Below, piece by piece: positions 20,075 to 29,440 of a stretch of DNA of 64,000 bases. Position 1 is the stretch's first letter. Each line of letters opens with the position of its first letter. The position numbers and the translations under genes were made by a program. The notes under the pieces are model-generated. The model saw only the letters and a list, made by a program, of their open reading frames with translations, did no database searches and had not been told where the DNA came from. The DNA is from Ceratothoa steindachneri (lineage: Eukaryota; Arthropoda; Malacostraca; Isopoda; Cymothoidae): positions 44,570,894-44,634,893 of the forward strand of contig OZ018330.1 of assembly GCA_963969495.1 (NCBI GenBank), in the 5' to 3' direction.

Positions 20075-22912
20075 TCAAAGATGGAACAATTCTTCACCGA
20101 GAAAGTACTGCAGTCTAGACTTAAACGCAGTGAGGCTCGGAGCATCAACAATATTTTGGGGTAGAGAATTCCATTTTTGGATAATTCGACAAGAGAAAAA
20201 TCGTCTACGAGCTTCCAACTGACAATGCTGCATCTGAATCTTAAATTTATGACCTCTTGTGCCAACAGTAGGTGCCATTGTGAAGATGTCGGAAGGGGAG
20301 ATGATGGTTAAATCGTGGAATATACGATAGCAATAAATAAGGTCCTGCCTTAACAGCCTACCCTTCACGGAGAATAATCCCAAAGTTGTCAGCCTGTCAA
20401 GGTATGGAAGATCAGTCAGACCAGCAACCTGTTTTGTCCATCTGCGTTGAACAGATTCCAGAAGCTGATTTTGGCCCTGGAACCCAAGATTCCAAATTGG
20501 AGATGCAAAATCTAGAATCGGTCGGACATCAGAGATGAAAAGGGTTGACATGAAGATAGCCGAGCGAGTAACAGTTGATTTTAAAAGATTAGTGGCAATA
20601 CCTCCGGCTTTAGCAGTTGCACAGCTTATGTGCTGGTGGAATTTCAGTTTCCTATCCACAGTTATTCCCAAATCCTTGTGAGAGAAGCATTGATTTATAG
20701 GAATGTCATTTAGGATGTATATGGGAGTAAGGAGATCATCTGACTGGACACAGCGCTGTCTAGCAAAGCGGAGATGGACACATTTACTGGTAGAAAACCT
20801 TAGCCCCCAAGAAGCAGCAGTGGAAGATAGTAAATCAATATTATCCTGCATACCTGGAAGAGATGAGGAGCAGCCAAGGGATGGGGCTGAGGAGTGAAAA
20901 TATAATTTGAGGTCATCAGCAAACATCTTAAAGTTGCACTGAATTTGGAAGCAGGTGTGATTTATGAATATGAGAAACAACAATGGGCCCAGAACCGAAC
21001 CCTGGGGAACTCCACTTAAGACTGGTTTTGCCAGGCTTGTGTATCCATTTATTGAGACCTTCATTGAGCGGCCGAGTAGAAAACTGCTGATCCACTGTAA
21101 CAGATTGCCGGAGATACCAATCGCCACTAGTTTGTCAATGAGTGTCTGGTGATGCACTCGGTCAAACGCCTTAACAAAGTCAAATAGAATTAAATCAATC
21201 ACTTGTCCTTGATCATACCAGTAAGTTATGTAGTCGTAAGTGAGTAAAAGTTGGTCAGTGACTGAACGGTTGGGCCTAAAACCAAATTGGGACTCATCAA
21301 AAATTAGATGATCTTCTATGAATCCAAATAGTGACTTGCAAATAATGCGTTCCATTGTCTTGCAGGGAGTGGGGTTTAAACTAATCGGGCGATAGTTCAG
21401 TGGATCACTACGGGATCCTTTCTTATAGATTGGGCAAACATGAGATGTTTTCCAAGTCTGAGGTACGGCACCAGATGACAAAGACTTATTGAAAATGATG
21501 GACAGAGGGTAAGCCAGTTCTGATGCGCATTCTTTTAGAAGGCGTGGATGGAGGTTATCAGGACCCATGGCACTATCAACATCAAGTGATTTGAGTTGGG
21601 ATACAACATCTTCGTGGTGAAATTGGACAGATGAAATAATGCCCTGGCACGCTTGATGTGGAAAAGGGTTCAAAGATGTCTCAACAACAAACACTGTAGA
21701 GAACGCTTCGACAAAAGTATTGGCCATGGTGATAGGATCATCAGATAGTTCACCGTCAACCCTAAGGGGGCCAACTCTAGGTCTATCGAGTTTTTTGTTC
21801 CGAATATAGGAATGAAATAGTTTAGGTTTAGTAGCCCTGTTCTGCACAAGATTTTCTTCATATTTGATTTGGGCGGTTAATACTTCAAATCTTAGCGCAG
21901 AATTAGCTTCATTAAACTTAAATAGTTTTTGTAGTGCCAAGTAAGAATGTCTGCCATAAGTCTGTCTCGTTAATTTGAATTCATTCCACATTTTGGTACA
22001 CTGCTTGTAGAGGTTACGGGGGATGGACTTCAACCATGGGGATGTTTTTTTCCTGTAGGACCTCTTAGGGATATGCTGCTGAACAAGTTTAGTTAGAATG
22101 TTGACAAAAACTTGTGATGCGTCGTCAATATTAAGGTATAGTAGTTCGAAGTCCCAGTCGTACTGTCTTAGGGACACTTGTATTTTGTCATATTTTCCCT
22201 TAGGCCAGTCATAAGTTGGGGCAGAAGTCACATCAGGTGGAGGCTCACTTTGGAATAAGTAAGATGCTTTGATAGTTACGTGTCCGCACTTGGGGAAAGG
22301 CGGATACACACTCACATCCTGAATCTGGTCAGGGTCAGATGTAAAGACAAGGTCCAAAATATTGCCGGATGAAACAAAGGTGGGCTCACAAACCCACTGA
22401 TGGAGACCGAGCGACTGGAATAGTTCGAGGAACATGGAGTCAAAAGGTGAAATATTTATATGAAGATTGTCATTTTGCCATGAGATTGAGGGGAGGTTAA
22501 AATCACCCAAAAGTACGAATTCCTTGCCAGTGCTAAATTCACAGATGAAGTCAATAAGAGCAACATTCTCCTCATATGTATAGGAGGGAGGACGATAAAC
22601 TGTTAGAACATAGAGGTTGAAAGTAGGAAGGTAGAGTACCAAAGTATTTGGAAAACTCCCAGAGTTGACATCCACACAAACCTTAATGTTATTCTTTACA
22701 TATACACAAACGCCAAATTTAGGAACGAGGGAATCAAAGTCATGCCTAAATATAGAGTACCCATCGATATTTACAACAGAGTCATTTACCACAGGTTGAA
22801 GCCAAGACTCAGTAATCGAGAAAAGAGCGATTTCCTCATTACCACAAAACTCTTCGACATAAGAAACCTTATTAGACAAACAATTCAAATTAGTAAGTGC
22901 AATATTTAACAA
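20075..22912 (-). CDS. LINE-C ORF2: endonuclease and reverse transcriptase
   Basis: An uninterrupted 945-residue frame. Residues about 1-220 form the EEP endonuclease (NLNCLSNKVSYVEEFC, SITESWLQP, LLGDFNLPSISWQ, GNILDLVFTSD, FPKCGH in place of SDH). A linker follows (SPWLKSIPRNLYKQC, KPKLFHSYIRNKK). The RT spans about 430-720: SAMGPDNLHPRLLKECASEL, PIYKKGSRSDPLNYRPIS, SQFGFRPNRSVTDQLLL, LFDFVKAFDRVHH, SGVPQGSVLGPLLFLIFI and MFADDLKLYF with the catalytic Asp pair. The thumb and C-terminal region (LLESVQRRWTKQVAGL, RRFFSCRIIQKWNSLPQNIV) completes it. It starts 32 bp after the ORF1 stop. It would nick DNA and copy its own RNA in the nucleus. Confidence 0.92.
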   Translation of the reverse strand: MLNIALTNLNCLSNKVSYVEEFCGNEEIALFSITESWLQPVVNDSVVNIDGYSIFRHDFDSLVPKFGVCVYVKNNIKVCVDVNSGSFPNTLVLYLPTFNLYVLTVYRPPSYTYEENVALIDFICEFSTGKEFVLLGDFNLPSISWQNDNLHINISPFDSMFLELFQSLGLHQWVCEPTFVSSGNILDLVFTSDPDQIQDVSVYPPFPKCGHVTIKASYLFQSEPPPDVTSAPTYDWPKGKYDKIQVSLRQYDWDFELLYLNIDDASQVFVNILTKLVQQHIPKRSYRKKTSPWLKSIPRNLYKQCTKMWNEFKLTRQTYGRHSYLALQKLFKFNEANSALRFEVLTAQIKYEENLVQNRATKPKLFHSYIRNKKLDRPRVGPLRVDGELSDDPITMANTFVEAFSTVFVVETSLNPFPHQACQGIISSVQFHHEDVVSQLKSLDVDSAMGPDNLHPRLLKECASELAYPLSIIFNKSLSSGAVPQTWKTSHVCPIYKKGSRSDPLNYRPISLNPTPCKTMERIICKSLFGFIEDHLIFDESQFGFRPNRSVTDQLLLTYDYITYWYDQGQVIDLILFDFVKAFDRVHHQTLIDKLVAIGISGNLLQWISSFLLGRSMKVSINGYTSLAKPVLSGVPQGSVLGPLLFLIFINHTCFQIQCNFKMFADDLKLYFHSSAPSLGCSSSLPGMQDNIDLLSSTAASWGLRFSTSKCVHLRFARQRCVQSDDLLTPIYILNDIPINQCFSHKDLGITVDRKLKFHQHISCATAKAGGIATNLLKSTVTRSAIFMSTLFISDVRPILDFASPIWNLGFQGQNQLLESVQRRWTKQVAGLTDLPYLDRLTTLGLFSVKGRLLRQDLIYCYRIFHDLTIISPSDIFTMAPTVGTRGHKFKIQMQHCQLEARRRFFSCRIIQKWNSLPQNIVDAPSLTAFKSRLQYFLGEELFHL

Positions 22913-22944
22913 AAAATGGTGAAGTTGGGTTGTGAGGCTGCGCG

Positions 22945-23829
22945 TTAGTTTTTTGTGACATGGTCAGCAGTGGTGCCGCGTGTAGAGCCGGAAGCAGCAG
23001 CAGTGGCATTGGCATTGGGAGCAGTAGTTAGGGGGGTGCTGGTATCATTGTTGCGGGAAGCAAAGCGTGCTTTTAGTTCCTCCCTCTGTTTGTATGTTAA
23101 ATCTCTGGTTATATAGACTGAGTTGTAGTTAGAGTTTTTCAGGTTTTTAGCGACAGATAGAAGCTCTTTCCTTAGTGTAGGGTTTTTAATCTTAGCCCGA
23201 ACTAAATCACGCTTTATGGGAACTATTTCCTCAATCTGAATAACTTTATTACTGTTGAAAAGATGATACACAATTTCATTAAACTTGGTAGTTACTGTAT
23301 CTGCATCGGAACCAAGGCCTCTAATTATCACAGATTCAGCTCTCTTTTCCCTCTCTCTTATCTCCACTGCCTCTTCATGAAGAATAGTTCTAATCTCAGA
23401 TGTACTGGGGACAGCAGACTGAGCAGAGGGGGAGGGATCAGTAGAGCTATGGCCGCCAGCAAGTCCATTTGATTTTAGATCTCTTAATTCATTTGCCATA
23501 ATTGATACCTCATGGGATAGTGCTTTGACAGTATCAAAAAGCTGTACGAACTCCCTACCGCCAGTACCAGAAGCAGATCTATTTAAACCCTGGCTACGAG
23601 CAAGACGACAGGCAGTACACACATAGGTGGCGCCCTTGTTAGAATACTCAACAATAATCTTAAAGGCATTATATGGAAGACCAGAACACTTTTGAGCGCC
23701 GTGGGTCCAAACAGAACATATCTCACACTCCAAGGAGTCTTCGTTACCAATTATTATGCCACAAGTACCACATGGACTATCATCATCATCAGTGACTGGT
23801 ACAACATCAACACCACCCACAGCAACCAA
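22945..23829 (-). CDS. LINE-C ORF1: PHD finger and RRM-like protein
   Basis: A 294-residue open frame. A PHD-type zinc finger covers about residues 20-76 (CGTCGIIIGNEDSLECEIC, WTHGAQKCSGL, YVCTACRL). A short coiled-coil-like stretch (FVQLFDTVKALSHEVSIMAN) follows, and then an RRM-like domain from about 163 (ESVIIRGLGSDAD, EIVPIKRDLVRAKIKN, NSVYITRDLTYKQREELKAR). The C-terminus is Ala/Thr-rich. ORF1 proteins of this type bind RNA and chaperone the element RNA. Only 9 bp separate the start codon from the element's 5' boundary, so the 5' leader is nearly absent and a slight 5' truncation is possible. Confidence 0.88.
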   Translation of the reverse strand: MVAVGGVDVVPVTDDDDSPCGTCGIIIGNEDSLECEICSVWTHGAQKCSGLPYNAFKIIVEYSNKGATYVCTACRLARSQGLNRSASGTGGREFVQLFDTVKALSHEVSIMANELRDLKSNGLAGGHSSTDPSPSAQSAVPSTSEIRTILHEEAVEIREREKRAESVIIRGLGSDADTVTTKFNEIVYHLFNSNKVIQIEEIVPIKRDLVRAKIKNPTLRKELLSVAKNLKNSNYNSVYITRDLTYKQREELKARFASRNNDTSTPLTTAPNANATAAASGSTRGTTADHVTKN

Positions 23830-23838
23830 ACTGGATCC

Positions 23839-24298
23839 AACTGCATTATAAGCCCTTTAATTTCTTCTCTGTCTATATTAATAGAATTTATCACTACTTT
23901 CCTTGACCTAGAATTATAATCAATTAGTCTAACTGGTTTCTCTTCTGTGAATACTGAAGCTAAATGATCATTAAGGACCTCTACTATTTCCTCATCAGAT
24001 TCTTTCAAAACCCCTTCATATTTAATAGGCCCTATTTTAGCACTGTTAGATTTATTATTGATTCTATAATAGCTAAAGAATTTTTTAGGATCTTTATTAT
24101 TATTTTTAGCTAAATTAATTTCTGCTGTCCTTTTGGTCTTCTTAATAATCTTATTTAGTTCATTTCTGGTTGACCTATAATGGTTTAAATTATCTAAACT
24201 ATTCTCACTTTGTAATCTCTGGTATGCCCTTTTTTTCTCTGAAACTTTATTAGCTATTTCTTGATTCCACCATAATGGTTTCCTACATTTCTTCCTAA
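23839..24298 (-). pseudogene. CR1 host element: linker between endonuclease and RT
   Basis: The minus-strand frame reads CRKPLWWNQEIANKVSEKKR, RSTRNELNKIIKKTKRTAEI, KDPKKFFSYYRINNKSN, VLNDHLASVFTEE and DREEIKGLIMQL, ending at the LINE-C insertion. It joins 24719-25128 upstream across a short CR1 3' fragment and 18964-19861 downstream. Confidence 0.82.
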
Positions 24299-24718
24299 CA
24301 TAACATAACATAACATAATTACACGGATGACAAAAGCCACAAGGGCCTATCAAAGGTCATCCGCCTCCGTCAAAACCCACCCACAAAAAGCACCATCACC
24401 AGGGGAAGACAAAATCAAAGTCCCCCACAATATAATATAACGGATGACAAAAGCCACAAGGGCTCATCATAAGTCATCCGAGTCAAGCGGCCTCTTTTTC
24501 AAGGCACCCAAACTCCCAGGAAAACTACATCCAGAGGATTGCATCCAGAAACAAGGGTATCACCAATCAAGGCTTGTCAAGAACTAAATCATGCAGCTAT
24601 AGATATATACAAACAATATTAATATATACAAAACTTAGGAACCATCACAACCTTCCCTTCCCATAAACTCATCCAACCTACTCTTAAATACATTTAGATT
24701 TGGACTACCTACTACCTA
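24299..24718 (-). mobile_element. CR1-A 3' fragment (420 bp) with 8-bp target duplication
   Basis: The fragment contains only the last codons of ORF2 (PNLNVF, EFMGREGCDGS), both 3' hairpin units and the (TTATG)n tail at 24299-24312 in reverse. CTTCCTAA is duplicated exactly at 24291-24298 and 24719-24726. It is an extreme 5' truncation produced by target-primed reverse transcription inside another CR1. Confidence 0.9.
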
Positions 24719-25128
24719 CTTCCTAATAGAGTTCATCGGGATACACTGTTCCTGAACCGTGTTTAATATAGTCTTAAAAATATCCCCCATCTCATAAGTA
24801 TTCTTTCCATGGAATTCTATATCCCACCTAATCTGATTTAGCATGCTGCGTAATTTATCGTAATCTCCCCTATAAAAATTTGGAATTTTTGTGGAGTTTG
24901 TTGTTGTTCTACCCTTAACTATTTGCAAATTAAACCTAACCATCTGATGATCACTGTTTCCCAATGATTCCCCTACACTCAATCCTTGAACTAAGTGATC
25001 ATCATTTGAAAGAATTAGATCTAATATATTGGCACCCCTGTCATTCGTGAAATTATGTGTGTTGTTATACAATAATAATGTTATCTCACCAGACCCAACT
25101 TGCATGCAAAAAATCATCAAAATCCATG
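24719..25128 (-). pseudogene. CR1 host element: endonuclease C-terminus
   Basis: The minus-strand frame carries GANILDLILSNDDHLVQ, GESLGNSDHQMV (SDH catalytic motif present), IPNFYRGDYDKLRSMLNQI and a run to PMNSIRK at the 420-bp insertion. The element is 5'-truncated near 25128, abutting a different LINE. Confidence 0.8.
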
Positions 25129-25853
25129 ACCTAGTGTTGAGATTTTGCCAAAAAGTGTGTACACTTCACATAGAATGTCCCCCTCCCCTATTTTTGGTCT
25201 TCTTTTAATCATATCAGTGTTCCTCCAGTTCCTTTGGTATACTTATTTCTTGTACTTCACTGTAAAGTAGGTTAATTCTTGTGTTGTCTGTTTATACTGT
25301 CTCTCCAAATCTTCACTCCAAATTTTGCTTATTGTATTCAGACGTTTCTGATAAATTCCTTTCCAGAAAGATTCAATTTCTTCACTGCATTCCTCTACAA
25401 CTTCTTCATTTTGTTCATTATATATTTTCACCTCTTTAATTGTCAAATCCTTCCCATGTAGCTTATTTATATTTTCCCATAAGATTTTGTTTGAATTCCT
25501 TTTATCTCTGATTTGTGTGGTTATTTTTACTTCATGTTCAGTTATAGCTTTTTCTATTAATTTATGTATAAATTGCTTTTGTTCCTTATACATTAACTGG
25601 AATATTTGTTTTTCTCTTTCATTCTTTGCATTTCTCTTCTTTCGGTTATAGTCCCTCCTCTTGGCTATATTCTCTTTTAATTCTTGGTTATACCATACTA
25701 GATCAATCTTTCCCTTCTTCACATTTTTTCTTATCCTCCTCTTCAAGTACCTATCAGCATTCTGTTGAATAATCATCTCCACTTTTTCCATTCCAATATC
25801 ACTTTCCGGTAGTAAATCTAGATCTTCTTCCAGATGCTTTAAGAATTATTTTT
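25129..25853 (-). pseudogene. LINE-B copy 2, linker region after the endonuclease
   Basis: A 182-residue Lys/Glu-rich minus-strand frame (KVEMIIQQNADRYLKRRIRK, KGKIDLVWYNQELKENIAKR, LWENINKLHGKDLTIKEVKI, EEIESFWKGIYQKRLNTISK) matches the region before the RT in LINE-B copy 1 (KLWDHINKLKG, EVTEYWRKIYQKFEKQIDII). The RT itself is absent; the copy ends near 25130. The endonuclease part is at 26628-27405, split off by a TIR element. Confidence 0.75.
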
Positions 25854-26619
25854 GGTAATACTTCAGATTCGGGGCGCACGGTAGATGGCGCTGTTAGTCG
25901 GCTACAATTTTGGGCTACAGCATATCTCTTATGACGTCAGACGGTAGCGTCAGATGTGAACAATATCGGCGTTATATTTTTTTGTTGTTTTGGGGATTTG
26001 TAACTATTTACTAAATATCTGCACTCTGCTCGTTTATAGTTTTTTTCTAAGTTAGGTAAGGTTTCTTGATGTCTTTTATTGTTTTTTGTTTTGTTTTCGT
26101 ATTTTTTTGTTTACTGCGAATGATAACAACTTCTTACTGGCAACATGGTAGGTTATAAATAGGCCTCGTTTTGCAAATGTTTTCTTTCGTTATTGTGTTT
26201 TGGTGCTCTCCATGTGCTTCTTTGTTATTCGAATTCGGCTTTACTTTGTATGATCGCGAAAAACTTTTAGATTATCTAGAGGCGCATAAACTAATCAAGA
26301 AACCTATAAAAGTAAGGTTTGTTATTAGGTTAGATTTTTCTGCCAGTAAAAAGCTGTTGGGGAGAAGAAAACCCCCAGTAAATTCAAGGGGACTGCTTGT
26401 GGGGGAGATATCACTGTAGAGGGACCACCCTGCGATGATCCTGAGTTTCAATCAATTGGAGGGGGTCTGGGGGGCGCAGCCCACCACTATATACTCATAT
26501 ACAAAAAAATATTACGCCGATATTATTCCCATCTGACATCATAAGAGATATGCTGTAGCCCAAAATTGTAGCTGACTAACAGCGCCATCTACCGTGCGCC
26601 CCAAATCTGAAGTGTTACC
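25854..26619 (+). mobile_element. TIR element with 8-bp target duplication, copy 1
   Basis: TTATTTTT is duplicated exactly at 25846-25853 and 26620-26627. The ends are inverted repeats of more than 100 bp beginning GGTAATACTTCAGATTCGGG (left) and GGTAACACTTCAGATTTGGG (right, reversed). Near 26170-26420 it encodes a short peptide (LFEFGFTLYDREKLLDYLEA then HKLI) conserved in the second copy, followed by GTAAG and later TTTTCTGCCAG, which look like splice sites. A G-rich segment and a C-rich partner follow. An 8-bp duplication fits Merlin, hAT or P-type elements; a Merlin/IS1016-type N-terminus is my guess. Confidence 0.85.
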
Positions 26620-26627
26620 TTATTTTT

Positions 26628-27405
26628 TGGTTCTTCTTTTGATACTTCATAGTATTCCAATTCTTTATATTCTTTACTCCTCTTTTGTTTCCCCTTTATC
26701 TTATAACCTAGTGTTACTTCCATAAGGCAATGGTCAGATAGATCAAAAATAACCTTCTCATCAATAAACATACCCTCAAAGTGTAAGTATAGTTTCTAAT
26801 TCACTAAGGCAAAATCTAGTGCACTTTTTTCACCTCTTTGTTTCCTTGTCTCACCTTCAAATCTTTCATCTGAATTTAATAAGTTCAAATTCCAACTCTC
26901 CATTAATTCTATTATATATTTTCCATTTTTATTTATAGATTGTTCTCCAAATAAACCCTAAATATCGATTGAAATCACCCATTAGCATCAACATGTCATT
27001 CATTATCCATGTCAAATTCCTCCAATCTTTTTCTTATTGTATTCCTAATTTTTTCATTTCTCTCTTGGTCTTGAACATCCATATACACTAATAGAATTCT
27101 CAATACTTTCTTATCATATCTCATTATTTCTGCCTCAATTACATCACTATTTCCAGTATTCATTATTTCCAAGCTCGGATAATGTCCTCTTTACTAATAG
27201 CATCATTCCACCTCCTCTCTTATCTTTCTCCTTTCTCATCCATGAATATTCCTCTATTTCATTACCAAAATCATTCTTTTAATCTTTTGCTGTGTTTCCA
27301 TTAAACATATTATATTAAAGTCTTTTTCATACATAATTCTTTCTATTTCTTGATCTTATTTCCGGATACTCAGTCTCTTATAACACTTGTTTTCTTCCTT
27401 GACTT
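26628..27405 (-). pseudogene. LINE-B copy 2, endonuclease region
   Basis: Degraded minus-strand frames read KKVLRILLVYMDVQDQERNE, IIELMESWNLNLLNSDERFE and VIFDLSDHCLMEVTLG near 26730 (SDH motif). Several stops and frameshifts. It joins 25129-25853 once the TIR element is removed. Confidence 0.65.
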
Positions 27406-27454
27406 GAATGCTGTTCGGGGATTGCTTTTGTAACAGCTCCCCTTTTGTCTTTTC

Positions 27455-27849
27455 TTATCTTCTAGCTGTAAGTATTTTCCTTTTCATTATCATTTTTTCC
27501 AAAATTTCTTTGTTTCTCTCCATTTTCACTTCATCTCTTTCAAATAAAAATTTCCCCAACATTCGCTCTTCATCCTCCTCATGTGGTCTCTGCAATACTC
27601 TTACCCCTTGCCTCTCCAGTTCATAACCTTCACAATTCACAATGAAGTGCTGCAGATTTTCCATGTGCCATCCACACACTTCATACCCTACTTCCCCACC
27701 ACTAAATCTTCTATCATTTAATTTCAATGTGTTAGTCCTTGCCTTATACATAAGGATTGCCCCGTATGTATTATCGTACCATCTCTCTTCTACAATATCC
27801 TTCTTATTCATACGATATATCCTTACACTGTTTTTCCAAAGATAATTCT
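27455..27849 (-). pseudogene. LINE-B copy 3, C-terminal fragment
   Basis: The minus strand encodes RWYDNTYGAILMYKARTNTL, EVCGWHMENLQHFIVNCEGY and EERMLGKFLFERDE, matching the C-terminus of LINE-B copy 1 (YIYDNTFAAGLLYKCRTNTL, ICGKEREDVEHFLLICEGY). The first Cys of the zinc-knuckle-like motif has been lost. Confidence 0.75.
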
Positions 27850-28644
27850 TATGTTGGGCTGTATCTGGAGTGCTGTATACAGGCATGGTCCCCACATTTT
27901 GGACACGATATTGGCCTTCTCGAGTCGGTGCAACGGAGGGCAGCAAAGATTGTTCCTTCCCTGAGGCACCTTGAATGTATTGATGGACTGGGGGTGTTAG
28001 ATGTGTTCTCGTTCGAAGGGAGGTGTGTGAGAGGGGATGTGATTGAGCTCTTTAAAATTTTTTCTGGGATAGATAAATTGGATGTTGGCGGGTTTTTTGA
28101 GTTGGATGATTGAAATCGGACAGGAGGTCGCCACTTGAAAATTGGAAAGCAGGGGTGTAGGTTGGATTTGAGAAAGTATTTTTTCACTAATGGAGTGGTG
28201 GACTTCTGGAACAAGTTGCCGCGGAGGGTGGTGGGTGGTCCAAATTTGAATGTGTTTGGGAGTGGGTTGGATGAGTTTATGGGGAGGGAGGGTTGTGATG
28301 GTTTCTGAGTTTTGTATATGTTAATGTTGTTTGTATATATCTGTAGCTGCGTGATTTGGTTCTTGACAAGCCTTGATTGGTGGTACCCTTGTTTCTGGAC
28401 GCGGTCCTCTTGATGTAGTTTTCTTGGGAGTTTGGGTGCCTTGAAGGGGAGGCCGTTTGACTCGGATGACCTATGATGGGCTCTTGTGGCTTTTGTCATC
28501 TGTTATATTGTATTGTGGGGTACTTTGATTTTGTCTTCCCCTGGCGGTGGTGCTTTTTGTGGGTGGGTTTTGACGGATGTGGATGACCTTTGATGGGCCC
28601 TTGTGGCTTTTGTCATCCGTGAAATTATGTTATGTTATGTTATG
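27850..28644 (+). pseudogene. CR1-A 3' fragment, plus strand
   Basis: Coding starts in the RT thumb (LECCIQAWSPHFGHDIGLLE, SVQRRAAKIVPSLRHLEC), has one stop near 28111 and ends at GREGCDGF. The 3' region holds both GGATGACC hairpin units; the first has a C-to-T change at the stem end. The (TTATG)n tail is at 28625-28644. 5'-truncated insertion of the element A family. Confidence 0.88.
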
Positions 28645-28746
28645 ATCAGATGATGTTGTGGGAGTATTGCCTTTGTTACGGCACTCCTGTGAAATATAAT
28701 TAGATTAGTATTAGTTTTTATTTGTTTATTATATATATTTAGAGAG

Positions 28747-29304
28747 TTATGTCTCTCTAATCTTCTTGTTCCTTTGATTCCATAATTTGACTAAAATTTC
28801 CTTTATTTTACTTTTGAATTTATTGTCGAATAAAAGCATGCCTATTAGATGTTCTTTGTTCTCTATGTATGGTTGCTGCAGTTCAGCATACTTCTCTCTG
28901 GTATTTGAATAACCTTCACATATTAGTAAAAAGTGTTCTACATCCTCTCTTTCTTTACCACAGATTGGACAGTCTTGATTTTGTTCCTGTGCCAATCCTG
29001 TTAGCTCTAATGTATTTGTTCTGCATTTGTATAGCAGACCTGCTGCAAAAGTGTTATCATATATGTACTCCTGTCCTCCCATCTCCTTTCTCCATATTCT
29101 ATATATGTTTAACGTGGTTTTTGCTTGGATATCTTGTCTCCAGATATTGGTATCCCATTGTCTTATCTTTTTTTGTAGGTCATCCTTTGATATCTGCCCT
29201 AGTTGTCTAATATTTATATTTAGGTTACCCATATATTTATTGATCTCTTTCATATAGTCTGTTTTCTTGTTTTCTAATGTATATTCCATTATGTTTGTTA
29301 TCAA
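28747..29304 (-). pseudogene. LINE-B ORF2 C-terminal domain with CCHC-like knuckle
   Basis: 185 codons with WDTNIWRQDIQAKTTLNIYR, YIYDNTFAAGLLYKCRTNTL and CPICGKEREDVEHFLLIC, a C-x2-C-x8-H-x4-C zinc-binding pattern near residue 125. The domain follows the RT after a frame break at 29305-29440. Confidence 0.75.
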
Positions 29305-29440
29305 TTGACTTTTCTTTTCTTTTTAATACGTCTTGCAAGAATGATAATTTTTCATTATCCTTGTGATGACCAGTGATGTCCCTATCTCTCCTCTTAGGCT
29401 GCTTATGGGAGCTCTTTTGTTGGCTGATAATATTGTTCTA

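Larger units (their letters stand above)
19862..23838 (-). mobile_element. Intact CR1-group LINE 'C' inserted in the CR1 host
   Basis: A 4-kb two-ORF LINE interrupts the RT of the CR1 host between GLIMQL and TSKASGPD. AACT is duplicated at 19858-19861 and 23839-23842. The 3' end carries two copies of ACCAGGTAATAGA rather than poly(A). Both ORFs are open, so this is one of the youngest insertions in the window and could be competent. Confidence 0.85.
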
